Source: Candidatus Thermokryptus mobilis (GTDB lineage: Bacteria > Bacteroidota > Ignavibacteria > Kryptoniales > Kryptoniaceae). From it: a stretch of 64,000 nucleotides of DNA. The notes beneath the pieces were generated by a model that saw only the letters and a list, made by a program, of their open reading frames with translations, did no database searches and had not been told where the DNA came from. Below, one piece after another: positions 42,962 through 54,430 of the stretch (the stretch's first letter is position 1; each line of letters opens with the position of its first letter). The position numbers and the translations under genes were made by a program. The stretch is taken from contig NZ_FAOO01000013.1 in the NCBI RefSeq assembly GCF_900070205.1, positions 1-64,000 on the forward strand. Direction: 5' to 3'.

Positions 42962-44915
42962 TTACAACTACCCTATATTTCTTTTTCAGCGACTCAACCC
43001 ATTCATTTTCAAGTCGCTTTAACTCTTGCTCCTGAACTGAGCTTGCTACTTCGCTAAATGCTTCCTCAAATGTTTTCACTCGGCTTGGTTCCTTACCCGT
43101 AACTTTTACGATTGAAAAACCACCTTGAAACCTCACCGGTTCAGATACATCATTTACTTTCATATTCCAAGCCATCCATGCGATTTCATTTTCACTTGCC
43201 GAGACAAGCCCCCAATCACCTCTCTTTTCCCGCATCCCGGGTCTCTCGGTGTATCTTTCAGCAAGCGAATCAAAATCAACCCCTTTCAAAATTTGTGAGT
43301 AAATGTCCTTAGCAAGCGATTCGCTCTTAACCCATATCTCACTAAACCTGACCCTGTCTGGGAACCTATAATTTTCCTTGTTCTTCTCATAATAACTCCT
43401 CAACTTCTCCTCATTCAAGTCAATCCTATCCCAAACCATTTTTTGCTCAACATAATAAAGCAAAACACCATCAACGAACTCTTTAAGTTCGTTCTTAAAC
43501 TCGGGATAAATCTTCTCAACATTCCTCGCCCTATACTCAGTTAATTTCATCTCAACCATCCTATCAAGAACAGAACGCATAGAAAAGCGATCAAATTTTT
43601 TCCCAGAAAACTCAGCGCTCCTTTTGATTATTTTTATCGCTGAGTCAAGCGTTATTTTAACATCGGCAAACTCAAATAAAACTTTCCTTCTATCGTCGCC
43701 CGTATAAACACTGTCCCAGTTTTCATGAGAAGTCGTCTTTGACGTATCCGCTTTTGACAAGAAAAATTCAAATGTTTGCTCATTCAACTTGAAATTATAC
43801 TCCCTTTTCAAACGCTCAACATACCTTTTGAAATCATACTCAAGACGATATGACTGATATAACTTGTTCAAATCATCAACGATCTCATCAAACGGTTTAA
43901 CTGGTACAATTTCCGTCACCTTAACTATGTGATATCCCCACCTTGTCCTTATGATATCGCTTATATCACCAACCTTTGCGTTAAACATAAATTGATCAAT
44001 CTCCCTATATGCTTGACCCCTTGAATAATACCCAGCATCCCCACCACGTTGCACAGAAAACCTATCATCGGAATGTCTTTTTGAAAGCTCACCGAAATCA
44101 AATCCATTTCTTAAACTATCAAGAACTGCCTTCATCTCATTATAAAGCCTAAGCGTATCTTCAGGTGTTGCGTTTCTTTCAATTTTCCGTCCAATATGAC
44201 TTATGCGAATCATCTCAACCCTCGGCTTTCGGTCAAGAACTTCTATGATATGATATCCAAACTTACTTCTAACAGGTTCTTGTGTTCTCTCACCAGGTCT
44301 CATTGAATAACAAGCATCCTCAAACTCCGGAACCATAGCTCCAGCTGTGAAATAATACAAATCACCACGATTAAAAATCACAGATGGATCGTCAGAATAA
44401 TCAAGCGCAACGGAATCCCAAGAAGCCCCAGCATTGAGCTTCTCAATTGCCTCCTTCGCACGCTTATATGCAGAGAGAGTATCTGTGCCATTAATTTGAA
44501 TAAGTATATGTCTTGCCCTTATTTCTTCCTTCCTCCTCTCATAAAGTTGCTTTAATCCCGGGTCAACAACTTCCCTTTTCGTCAAATACGAAAGCGCAAG
44601 TGTAGTGTAATAATCTTTCACCTCACTTTGAACTCTCGGGTCACGATCCAATTTTTGAGCTTTGGCATCAAGGACTTTAAGTTTAAATCTTATCAAAAGG
44701 TCAAGGTAATTTTTCCTCTCATCAATTGATTTTTCCTTCGCTTTTGAAACCCCACCGTTGTTTCTCGCAAATGACCTTTCAAATTCATCAAGCGTTATAA
44801 CTTCACTGCCAATTTTAGCGACATACTCTCTTTTTTCAACGACCCCGATATTTTTCAAAAAGGCACATCCTGAAATTAAAAACACAAACGAAATCAATGT
44901 TATGTTCTTTTTCAT
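42927..44915 (-). CDS. Multi-domain parvulin-type peptidyl-prolyl isomerase lipoprotein
   Basis: 662 residues from the ATG at 44915, chosen because it opens the lipoprotein signal (ITLISFVFLISGC). A longer GTG frame would begin inside the serS stop. Parvulin domains are visible as ARHILIQ...FNRGDLYYFTAGAMVPEFE, then ISHIGRK...QRGGDAGYYSRGQ, and a third near the C-terminus (FSEIWVK...REKRGDWGLVSASE). It is longer than most SurA/PrsA homologues. Confidence 0.88.
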   Translation of the reverse strand: MKKNITLISFVFLISGCAFLKNIGVVEKREYVAKIGSEVITLDEFERSFARNNGGVSKAKEKSIDERKNYLDLLIRFKLKVLDAKAQKLDRDPRVQSEVKDYYTTLALSYLTKREVVDPGLKQLYERRKEEIRARHILIQINGTDTLSAYKRAKEAIEKLNAGASWDSVALDYSDDPSVIFNRGDLYYFTAGAMVPEFEDACYSMRPGERTQEPVRSKFGYHIIEVLDRKPRVEMIRISHIGRKIERNATPEDTLRLYNEMKAVLDSLRNGFDFGELSKRHSDDRFSVQRGGDAGYYSRGQAYREIDQFMFNAKVGDISDIIRTRWGYHIVKVTEIVPVKPFDEIVDDLNKLYQSYRLEYDFKRYVERLKREYNFKLNEQTFEFFLSKADTSKTTSHENWDSVYTGDDRRKVLFEFADVKITLDSAIKIIKRSAEFSGKKFDRFSMRSVLDRMVEMKLTEYRARNVEKIYPEFKNELKEFVDGVLLYYVEQKMVWDRIDLNEEKLRSYYEKNKENYRFPDRVRFSEIWVKSESLAKDIYSQILKGVDFDSLAERYTERPGMREKRGDWGLVSASENEIAWMAWNMKVNDVSEPVRFQGGFSIVKVTGKEPSRVKTFEEAFSEVASSVQEQELKRLENEWVESLKKKYRVVVNEKALEKAFNR

Positions 44916-44938
44916 ACTTTGATCCAATTCTTTTGTTT

Positions 44939-47037
<2,099 letters not shown>

Positions 47038-47055
47038 GTCAAATCTCTCTACTTT

Positions 47056-47564
47056 TTAAAAAAGATAAAATCTACTATTGATATACTTGCTGAACTTCCC
47101 CAAAGCATCGCTTCGGTAGATAACCTTTAAATCACTGCAATTTCTATAATCGTTAAATGTAAACGAAGCCGAACGCAAATATTCTCCCGGTTCTCTTTTG
47201 CCTTCTGGAAATTTCCTTTTTAACTGTCTTTCAATTCTATCACAGCTAAATGGAAACTCAAGTATGTAAACCAACCTTCCATTCACAAATCCACTTACCA
47301 GTATGTTTAAGTTTTGATTCTTATCCTTTTCAAACCTCTGGCTCCAACAGTTAGTTTATAACCGTTATACCCAAGTTTCTCTTCTATCGGTTCATAACCA
47401 GCAATATAAAGTTTTGACGAATTCTTGTCGTTGAAGTAAATTGTCAAAAAATCTATCAATGTTGACATTAGAGTCGGCTTAGATAACGAATTAAGAAAAC
47501 TCTGCAATTCTTGTGAAGAGCCAACCGAATAAAGTTTGATTATCTCCTGCAAATTTTTATTCAT
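47056..47564 (-). pseudogene. Frameshifted gene beside the methyltransferase, possible restriction endonuclease
   Basis: Two minus-strand frames, 47564-47307 and one ending at 47056, join into one protein of about 169 residues if one base is restored near 47335-47345. Frame one ends at KLTVGA. Frame two continues RFEKDKNQNLNILVSG and NGRLVYILEFPF to SRFYLF. The second frame is open upstream of its first ATG, which argues for one gene. No PD-(D/E)XK or other nuclease motif is certain, so identification as the endonuclease partner rests on its position only. It is either inactivated, subject to phase-type variation, or a sequencing error. Confidence 0.6.
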
Positions 47565-47605
47565 TCAAGCATTCTTTTTAATTTTACCAAAAATTGAAAA
47601 CAAAC

Positions 47606-48502
47606 TCAAACATCAAGTTCAAACTTAAACTGACGAATTCCATCTTCAACGCCATAGGGTTTAAGACCGAGTTCTGCCTCCGCTTTCAAAGTTATCAAAC
47701 CCGACTTCAAAGGTCTGGGCGCGACCTGATTTAACTCGGATGTCTTCACGGGAATTATAAGCTCGCGATCAAAGCTGAAAATTTCAGCAAGCTTAACTGC
47801 AAAATCATATCTGCTTACAAAATCCCTGCCCCCAACATTATAAATCCCTTCTTTATCAAACTCAACAACTTTTAAAATTGCAAAAGCAAGGTCATCAACA
47901 TAAGTTGGATTACCAATCTGATCGATGACCACCTTAATTTTTTCACCCGACGAAAGTTTGTTATAAAGCCAAAGGGCGAAATTACTTTTGACATTTTTAC
48001 CAACACCGTAAAGGACATTCGTCCTTAAAATCGCAAATCTTATACCCCCAATCTTGATCTCGTTCTCGCTTGCGAGCTTTGTTCTGCCGTAATAATTTAT
48101 CGGATTCGGAATCGCATTCTCATCGTAGGGACCATTTTTTCCGTCAAAGATATAATCCGTTGAGATATGTATCAACTTCGCATCAACTCTGCGGGCTGAA
48201 TGGACGAGATTTCTCACCCCCTCAACATTCACACGCCAAGCAAGTTCACGATTTAACTCGCAACCATCAACATTTGTATAAGCTGCTGTATTAACTATAA
48301 CATCCGGATTAAAATAAACGACAAGATTTTTAACATCGCTTCTATTCGTTATATCAAGCATAGTGTAATCAAAACCCTCAGCCTCAAGAAATGTTCTGGG
48401 CTCTTTTGCCGTTGCAAGAATCTCTGCAGATGTGCTCTTCAAAAAAACCTTCAAAACCCTCTGCCCAAGCAATCCGTGACATCCGGTTATCATAACCCTC
48501 AT
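47606..48502 (-). CDS. dTDP-4-dehydrorhamnose reductase-like (RmlD) sugar-nucleotide oxidoreductase
   Basis: 298 residues. Rossmann loop ITGCHGLLGQ, NAD(P) and substrate motif NTAAYTNVDGCE, and catalytic YGRTK with HISTDYIFDG are present. This is the RmlD branch of short-chain dehydrogenases; the substrate could be dTDP-rhamnose precursors or another surface sugar. No other rml gene is in the window. The ATG overlaps the PfkB gene stop by 4 bp. Confidence 0.9.
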   Translation of the reverse strand: MRVMITGCHGLLGQRVLKVFLKSTSAEILATAKEPRTFLEAEGFDYTMLDITNRSDVKNLVVYFNPDVIVNTAAYTNVDGCELNRELAWRVNVEGVRNLVHSARRVDAKLIHISTDYIFDGKNGPYDENAIPNPINYYGRTKLASENEIKIGGIRFAILRTNVLYGVGKNVKSNFALWLYNKLSSGEKIKVVIDQIGNPTYVDDLAFAILKVVEFDKEGIYNVGGRDFVSRYDFAVKLAEIFSFDRELIIPVKTSELNQVAPRPLKSGLITLKAEAELGLKPYGVEDGIRQFKFELDV

Positions 48503-49401
48503 CTTTTGACAAGCTCTTTGAGTTTATCTATCTGCGTTGACCCGGGTATTGTCGCATTCAATCCGGCGACGAAATTTGCAAAATCCGTTGATGCTATGGG
48601 ATTTTTCGTCTTTGAAAATTTATAAAAAAATGCAGAACCAAAAACATCACCGCAACCAGTTGGGTCAACAACTTCAACATCGTAGGCCTTTAAATCAGCT
48701 CTTTTTAGACCATTATCAAAATAATAAACCGTTGCGCCAAGATTCGCCCTCGTTATGACCATCGCTTTAACCCCGAGTTTCAAAACCTCCTCAGCAAGCT
48801 CATCATCACTCCAACCCGGTTCCCCAATTGATTTTGATTCAAACTCATTCATCTGCACAGTATCAACATTCTCAAACCATTCCCTCCAATCTCGCAATCT
48901 CACCCTATATCTGATATTTTTCTCATCAACCCCAAGCGTCATGCTGTGAACATCAAAATGAATATAACAGCTGTAATTTCCCCTCAACTTTTTCAATGTT
49001 CCAAGTTCAACATCAAATCCAGAAATCATATTTATAAAAATTCCATCAACACCAACATCCATCAAATATCTAATCTTATCAAACCCAATCGGCTTCGCTA
49101 TATGAACGGAACATTCCGTTCTTTCTTTCCTATCCTGATAAAAAAGATGAACACGATTTGTAAGCCCCGGAAACTTAAAAATCCCATCAACAACCACATT
49201 TCGGTATGCTTTTAACCTTTCAATAAATTTATCATAATCAACTTCTCCAACGCCGAACACAGGATAAATTAAATCTCCACGATCAACAATGTTAGCAAGC
49301 GAAGCCAAAGAAAAAAATATCCCACCATAACTTTGAACCTCACTTCCATCTGGTAGATGAATTACATCAAGGCATAAATGTCCAATGATTCCATATTTCA
49401 T
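48499..49401 (-). CDS. PfkB-family sugar kinase
   Basis: 300 residues. The C-terminal PfkB signature is [17 protein letters not shown], where the usual GAGD is GCGD with the catalytic Asp kept. The N-terminal half binds substrate ([10 protein letters not shown]). Substrate is unknown. It overlaps rmlD-like and purE genes by 4 bp each, so the three are translated together. Confidence 0.9.
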   Translation of the reverse strand: MKYGIIGHLCLDVIHLPDGSEVQSYGGIFFSLASLANIVDRGDLIYPVFGVGEVDYDKFIERLKAYRNVVVDGIFKFPGLTNRVHLFYQDRKERTECSVHIAKPIGFDKIRYLMDVGVDGIFINMISGFDVELGTLKKLRGNYSCYIHFDVHSMTLGVDEKNIRYRVRLRDWREWFENVDTVQMNEFESKSIGEPGWSDDELAEEVLKLGVKAMVITRANLGATVYYFDNGLKRADLKAYDVEVVDPTGCGDVFGSAFFYKFSKTKNPIASTDFANFVAGLNATIPGSTQIDKLKELVKR

Positions 49402-49853
49402 AATTTTGAACCCTTTGACCTAAACTCTTCAAGTTTCCTTTTCAAATCTTCATTTTGTAAGGCGAGCATTTGAACAGCGAGAACAGCTGCATTCACAGCG
49501 CCTGCTTTCCCAATTGCAACGGTCGCAACTGGAATACCCGGGGGCATTTGAACTATTGAATAAAGAGAATCAACCCCGTTTAATTCCGAAGATGGGATTG
49601 GAACACCTATAACCGGCAGCGTCGTATTCGCAGCTATCACCCCTGGCAAATGAGCAGCCATACCAGCACCCGCAATTATAACCTTAAAACCTCTTTCTTC
49701 AGCATTTCTAGCAAACTCAATCGTCTCAAGCGGATTCCTATGCGCAGATAAAACCATTTTCTCATATTCAACACCGAAATACTGCAGATATCGCTCACAG
49801 TTTTTCATTATCTCATCATCGCTTGCGCTACCCATCACAATTGCAACCTTCAT
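49398..49853 (-). CDS. purE: N5-carboxyaminoimidazole ribonucleotide mutase
   Basis: Purine synthesis: moves the carboxyl group to form CAIR. The ATG at 49853 is chosen because AGGAG lies 5-6 bases upstream; the longer frame adds ten residues. 151 residues, usual size. Motifs [13 protein letters not shown] and LSAHRNP, with [13 protein letters not shown] and PIPS, identify PurE class I. No purK is in the window. Confidence 0.96.
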   Translation of the reverse strand: MKVAIVMGSASDDEIMKNCERYLQYFGVEYEKMVLSAHRNPLETIEFARNAEERGFKVIIAGAGMAAHLPGVIAANTTLPVIGVPIPSSELNGVDSLYSIVQMPPGIPVATVAIGKAGAVNAAVLAVQMLALQNEDLKRKLEEFRSKGSKL

Positions 49854-49861
49854 AAAATCTC

Positions 49862-50758
49862 CTAATTTATTTTTGATCGACACGATGATTTCAAAAAAGC
49901 AAGTATTCTCTCTTTATAAGCATCACCAACGATATCCCAAGAGTTCACATGTCCTGCATTATCAACAAGGAATAACTCACCTTTAGCGGTATATCTAAAA
50001 AGAACCTCTGAATGCCACGGTTTTACTGTTTCATCATTTTTGCCATGAATGTAAAGAACAGGGCAAGAAATTCTCTTGACATAGTCAAGTGGTGAAATCT
50101 CGTTAACTTTTAGCCCGGATATCCTCTCACAATTTTCAAGGATTTTATCCGTTAAAAATTTTGAAGCGAACTTAAATTTTGTTTTTTGATACTCATAAAT
50201 CAAATCGTAAAAATTTGAAAAACTTCCCTCAGCTATTACAGCGCAAACGCGATTATCTATACCAGCCGTTTGAAGCGCAACCGCCCCACCAAGCGAAATC
50301 CCAAACAGTGAAACCGGAAGGTCTGGATACCTTTTCAAAATAAAACTTATCCACTCGGACAGATCAAACTTTTCAAAATATCCATATGTGCAAAACCTCC
50401 CGCCACTTTCACCATGATAGCGCAGGTCAATCAATAAAACATTGTAGCCGTTTTCACTTAAAAATTTTGCCCTTTTCAAACCAAAAGCTTTATTTGTATA
50501 TGTTCCGTGAATATAAATCACATTACCGATCGGGTCACCAACTGACTTGACAAGCCATCCTTTTAAATCAACACCGTCAAACGACTTTATTTGGACATCT
50601 TCATATTCAAGCCCCAAGTCAGACGGTGAGGTAACAACCTTACCATCAATCAAAAAATTTTTTTGTCTCGGTTTTAAAATCCTCATAGGTCCAATGTAAC
50701 TCACAACTAAAACATAGGCAAAAATCAAAGAAAGCATCAAAATTATAATTAAACTCAT
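49862..50758 (-). CDS. Alpha/beta hydrolase with membrane anchor
   Basis: 298 residues. An N-terminal transmembrane helix is followed by an alpha/beta hydrolase domain with nucleophile Ser in GISLGG, Asp in [10 protein letters not shown] and His in [18 protein letters not shown] contains the oxyanion-hole region. It resembles BEM46-like serine hydrolases of unknown substrate. Its stop is 8 bp upstream of purE, and the start overlaps the MFS gene by 4 bp. Confidence 0.88.
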   Translation of the reverse strand: MSLIIILMLSLIFAYVLVVSYIGPMRILKPRQKNFLIDGKVVTSPSDLGLEYEDVQIKSFDGVDLKGWLVKSVGDPIGNVIYIHGTYTNKAFGLKRAKFLSENGYNVLLIDLRYHGESGGRFCTYGYFEKFDLSEWISFILKRYPDLPVSLFGISLGGAVALQTAGIDNRVCAVIAEGSFSNFYDLIYEYQKTKFKFASKFLTDKILENCERISGLKVNEISPLDYVKRISCPVLYIHGKNDETVKPWHSEVLFRYTAKGELFLVDNAGHVNSWDIVGDAYKERILAFLKSSCRSKIN

Positions 50759-51939
50759 CCTTCTCCCTTATCTATATTTTTGTCCTTTGAATTAGCTCTG
50801 TTATAAACACTAACTGCAAGCAAGAAACTCAATCCCATCGTTAAAGCCCCAAGCATAAAAGGAGCTCTATGACCGAGATGCCCATATAAAAATCCACCTG
50901 TTGATGGTCCCAAAACTCTTGCCAAACTTGAAAGCGATTGCCCCAAACCAAGGGTAAGACCCTGGAATTCACTTTTAGCACGCCTTGAAATCAAACTCAA
51001 AACAGTCGGAGTCGTCACACCACTCCCAGATGTAAAGAAAGTTACTGAAATAAAAAATTGATAAAAGTTTAATGATAAAACCATCCCAATAAGACCCAAT
51101 CCCATAAACAAAGTCCCGAAAATTAAAATCTTCTCACCCTCAAATTTCTTTGAAATCCTGCCAACGAGAAATCCTTGAGTGAAAACGCCGATAGCACCAA
51201 CATAACCGAATAAAAGCCCATTGTGCGACGCATCAAATGAAAATGTATCTTTCGTAAATAAGGGAAAAACGACATAATTTAGAGAAATCCCAAAAGTTAT
51301 AACGAAGAAAGTAAAGTATAGGAAAACAAGCAACCTATCAGATATAATTTTTAACATACTTGAACCGTAGCTAAATCTATTTTCCGAGCGAGAATGTCTT
51401 TGCGGTTCTGGAAGGAATTTATAAGCGAGGAAAAAGTTTAAAAGCGAAAGTCCCGAGGCAAATAATATAGGGACATTATACCCAAATCTACTTAAAACTC
51501 CTCCGATCAAAGGTCCAACTATAAACCCTATGCCAAAACCAGCTCCAACTATTCCCATTCCCCTTGCTCTTTCCTCAGGGGGAGTTATATCTGCGATATA
51601 CGCTTGAGCTGTTGCTATATTTGCTCCCATTAACCCAGCCAGCATTCTTGAAATGAACAAAACTTCAAGTGACTTTGCAAAGGCAAAAATTAAATAAGAC
51701 AAAAAAGACCCAAAAACACTTAAAAGAATCACAGGTCTTCTCCCAACCCTGTCGGATATCCTTCCCCAAATTGGATTAAAAATAAATTGCATAAGTGAAA
51801 AAGAAGAAACCAAAAGTCCAACTTGGGAAGAACTTGCGCCATAGCTTAAAGCGTAGAACGGAAGAAGTGGTATAACTATTCCAAAACCAATCAGGTCTAT
51901 CAATACGGTCAAAAAGATAACACCAAGACGATTTATCAT
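50755..51939 (-). CDS. Major facilitator superfamily drug-efflux-like transporter
   Basis: 394 residues and twelve hydrophobic helices. The loop 2-3 motif A is GRISDRVGRRPVIL, with GAGFGIGFIVGPLIGG in helix 5 as in drug/proton antiporters (TetA-type). Substrate is unknown. First gene of the small operon that runs through the hydrolase, purE, PfkB and RmlD-like genes. Confidence 0.92.
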   Translation of the reverse strand: MINRLGVIFLTVLIDLIGFGIVIPLLPFYALSYGASSSQVGLLVSSFSLMQFIFNPIWGRISDRVGRRPVILLSVFGSFLSYLIFAFAKSLEVLFISRMLAGLMGANIATAQAYIADITPPEERARGMGIVGAGFGIGFIVGPLIGGVLSRFGYNVPILFASGLSLLNFFLAYKFLPEPQRHSRSENRFSYGSSMLKIISDRLLVFLYFTFFVITFGISLNYVVFPLFTKDTFSFDASHNGLLFGYVGAIGVFTQGFLVGRISKKFEGEKILIFGTLFMGLGLIGMVLSLNFYQFFISVTFFTSGSGVTTPTVLSLISRRAKSEFQGLTLGLGQSLSSLARVLGPSTGGFLYGHLGHRAPFMLGALTMGLSFLLAVSVYNRANSKDKNIDKGEG

Positions 51940-52180
51940 ACGAGAGAAAAATTTCCTTTTTTAAAAATTTAAAAATAAGCGGTCGCTATTCCAAATTTAA
52001 CACTTGTCAAATTAAAATCTTTTTGATATTTTCCTAAAAAAACAAAAACACAGCTTATGTCCATTGCAAAACGATATTATTATAAAATGGTAAGTGGTTT
52101 CCCTGTAAATTTCTACTACCTCATCATCCGATAAGTCAAATTCTTGGATTAGTAGATCATTTCTTCTCAGGAAAGGGATA
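51940..52180. other. Intergenic region with no recognised gene
   Basis: Upstream of the MFS gene, the minus strand has TTGACA at 52010-52005 with no strong -10 at 16-18 bp. A minus-strand reading frame of about 50 codons (with IPFLRRNDLL and DLSDDEVVEIYRE) spans roughly 52030-52180. It looks protein-like but has no start or recognised family, so it is probably a gene remnant. Confidence 0.3.
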
Positions 52181-52529
52181 TTGGATTTTTGCTATATGCT
52201 TGAATATATCTGCAAGAAGAAAGGTAAGAATCTAAAATTAGAATGCAATGCCGAGTTAGATACGATAAATTTTCAGGTTGCAAAAATAACCCAGAGAAAA
52301 GAAGCAAGATCTGGAAAAAGAAAGATGAAAATAATTCAAGTTCCATACGCTGTGTTCAACATAGAAGAGCTTAAAAGGAAACTTGTAAGCCCACGCACAA
52401 AAAATAAAATTAAGTATGAAATTTATTTTGGAAAATGGTTTTGTAGCTTTCAGCAAAAGCTATGTGCAAATACAGGAAGAGCTACAAAGAGAAATTGATA
52501 AAATTTTGAAAGAACTTACAGGAACATAA
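52181..52529 (+). pseudogene. Degenerate small gene, family unknown
   Basis: A basic 105-codon frame (52181-52498, with MKIIQVPYAVFNIEELKRK) and a second frame (ATG at 52416 to TAA at 52529, with ENGFVAFSKSYVQIQEELQ) overlap. The second reads as its natural continuation, because LENGFVAFSKSY is coherent while the first frame becomes Cys-rich nonsense after about 52420. A shift near 52415-52425 would join them. The role is unknown. The small genes that follow are intact. Confidence 0.4.
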
Positions 52530-52542
52530 ACTTTTTCAACAA

Positions 52543-52920
52543 ATGGACAAGGGCAATAAATTTATAAAAGGAATAAATGAGTTCAACAACGGGCTTTTCT
52601 TTGAATGTCATGATACATTTGAAGAAATCTGGAACGAGGAAAGAAACCCCGAATTAAAAAAATTTTACCACGGTCTAATACACATAACTGTTGGTTTCTA
52701 CCATCTGACAAACTATAACTTTCGTGGAGCGGTAAGCCAATTTAAAAAAGCATTTGACAAAATTGGAACTTATCCGCAAATTTATATGAACATAAAACTT
52801 TGGGAATTGCTTAGTGAGGTCAAAATCTGGCTTGAAAAAGCGGAGAAAGCGTTAAATGGAGAAAAACAGAATTTAAACTTTGAAAATTTACCAAAAATAA
52901 AATTCATTGATGAAAAATGA
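52543..52920 (+). CDS. DUF309-family protein
   Basis: 125 residues, all helical. DUF309 signature: FNNGLFFECHDTFEEIW, then FYHGLIHITVGFYHLTNYNF and the following GA. The family is small and uncharacterised, with conserved His and Glu residues that could bind a metal. It overlaps the next gene by 4 bp. Confidence 0.88.
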   Translation: MDKGNKFIKGINEFNNGLFFECHDTFEEIWNEERNPELKKFYHGLIHITVGFYHLTNYNFRGAVSQFKKAFDKIGTYPQIYMNIKLWELLSEVKIWLEKAEKALNGEKQNLNFENLPKIKFIDEK

Positions 52921-53771
52921 GAATTGGGAAATACGATATATATGCAGTTGAAACAGGACGATTCAAACTTGACGGTGGTGCAATGTTTGGAATCGTTCCA
53001 AAAACAATTTGGGAAAAACTCAATCCGTCGGACGAAAAAAATAGAATTGAACTCGCCTTAAGAACGCTTTTAATAGTAAGCGACGACAAAAAAATTCTCG
53101 TTGACACGGGAATAGGAAAAAAATGGGATGACAAATACGCTGAGATTTACGGCATTGACCATGCGAAATTTACACTTGAAAATTCACTTGCAAAGTTTGG
53201 GCTTAAAACAGACGACATAACAGATGTTATATTAACACATTTACATTTTGACCACGCCGGTGGTTCAACTATGCTTGACTCCGATGGGACTTTAAGACCA
53301 ACATTTAAAAATGCAACTTACTATGTCCAAAAGCGAAACCTTGAACTTGCAATGAACCCAAACGAAAAAGATAGGGCAAGTTATCTGCCCGAAAATTTCA
53401 TGCCACTTATTGAATTTAATCAACTTGAAGTTGTTGACGGGGAATTTGAAATTTTTGATGGGGTTGAATTAATCGTATCGGACGGACACACAATCGGACA
53501 ACAACTTGTCAAGGTGTCTGACGGGGAAAAAACGATAGTTTATTGTGGCGACCTGATACCGACATCATCACACATACCCATACCTTATGTAATGGCTTAT
53601 GACCTACAACCTTTAATCACGATGGAAGAAAAAAAGAAACTTTTAAAGAGAGCACTTGAAGAGAATTGGATTTTATTCTTTGAGCATGATCCTTACGCCG
53701 ATTGTGCCACTGTCAAACAAGGCAAAAAATATATTGAACTTGATAGAAGATTCAACCTTGACGAGATTTAA
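52917..53771 (+). CDS. Metallo-beta-lactamase-fold hydrolase
   Basis: 284 residues. The metal-binding HXHXDH motif is HLHFDHAGG, with a further His in SDGHTIGQQ and Asp in YCGDLIPT. It resembles lactonase-type MBL-fold enzymes. Its substrate is unknown. The stop overlaps that of the convergent transporter gene by 4 bp. Confidence 0.92.
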   Translation: MRIGKYDIYAVETGRFKLDGGAMFGIVPKTIWEKLNPSDEKNRIELALRTLLIVSDDKKILVDTGIGKKWDDKYAEIYGIDHAKFTLENSLAKFGLKTDDITDVILTHLHFDHAGGSTMLDSDGTLRPTFKNATYYVQKRNLELAMNPNEKDRASYLPENFMPLIEFNQLEVVDGEFEIFDGVELIVSDGHTIGQQLVKVSDGEKTIVYCGDLIPTSSHIPIPYVMAYDLQPLITMEEKKKLLKRALEENWILFFEHDPYADCATVKQGKKYIELDRRFNLDEI

Positions 53772-54415
53772 ATCCCTGAAATCAAGATGAAAACGCCCGT
53801 CAGAGCGATCACAACTCCAGCGATTACGTGTGAGTATCTCTCAAGTTTCTCAAGTTTTGCAAGTTGAATTCCAAGATAACCGATCAATGCCTGCACTATC
53901 ATCATAACCCAGGTCACGATGCTGAAAACAACTATAACGGCAAGAATTCCAGCGGTTTTAAATTTAAGTGATATGAAGAAAAGCGGTATAAGTGGCTCAC
54001 AAGGACCGAGAACGAAAATCGCAAATAATGTCCAGACGGTGATAACTTTTCTATTCAAAATTTTTTCATCAACGATTTCGTGTTTATGTGGATGTTTTAC
54101 ATGTTTTATGCCCCAGATCGCATAGGCTATACCAAATCCGATCAAAAGCCATAGTCCAACTTCGCCACGCAACGTTTCAAGTCCTTGAAGTTTGCTTAAC
54201 TCCATCCCTATAAATAACCCGATAAGCCCGAGCAAAACTGAAGAGCCAACATGACCAATCCCAGCGATGAACGTGACAAAAATTAACTTCTTAATTGACC
54301 ATTTCTGCGCCCTTCCAATCATGATGAAAGGAAGCCAATGATCTGGGGCAAGCGCATGGAGAAATGCTATTGAAGCAGTGCTTATAATCAAAGTAATAAA
54401 TGAAGCATCTGTCAT
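53768..54415 (-). CDS. NicO/TauE-like membrane transporter
   Basis: 215 residues and six hydrophobic helices. HALAPDHWLPF resembles the HxxxxDH metal-binding helix of nickel/cobalt exporters, and a His-rich loop (HVKHPHKHE) lies mid-protein. LGPCEPLIP is a typical helix in this superfamily. Export of Ni/Co or a related solute is likely. It follows the ABC-2 permease by 15 bp. Confidence 0.7.
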   Translation of the reverse strand: MTDASFITLIISTASIAFLHALAPDHWLPFIMIGRAQKWSIKKLIFVTFIAGIGHVGSSVLLGLIGLFIGMELSKLQGLETLRGEVGLWLLIGFGIAYAIWGIKHVKHPHKHEIVDEKILNRKVITVWTLFAIFVLGPCEPLIPLFFISLKFKTAGILAVIVVFSIVTWVMMIVQALIGYLGIQLAKLEKLERYSHVIAGVVIALTGVFILISGI

Positions 54416-54430
54416 TTTAAATCTCCTTAA

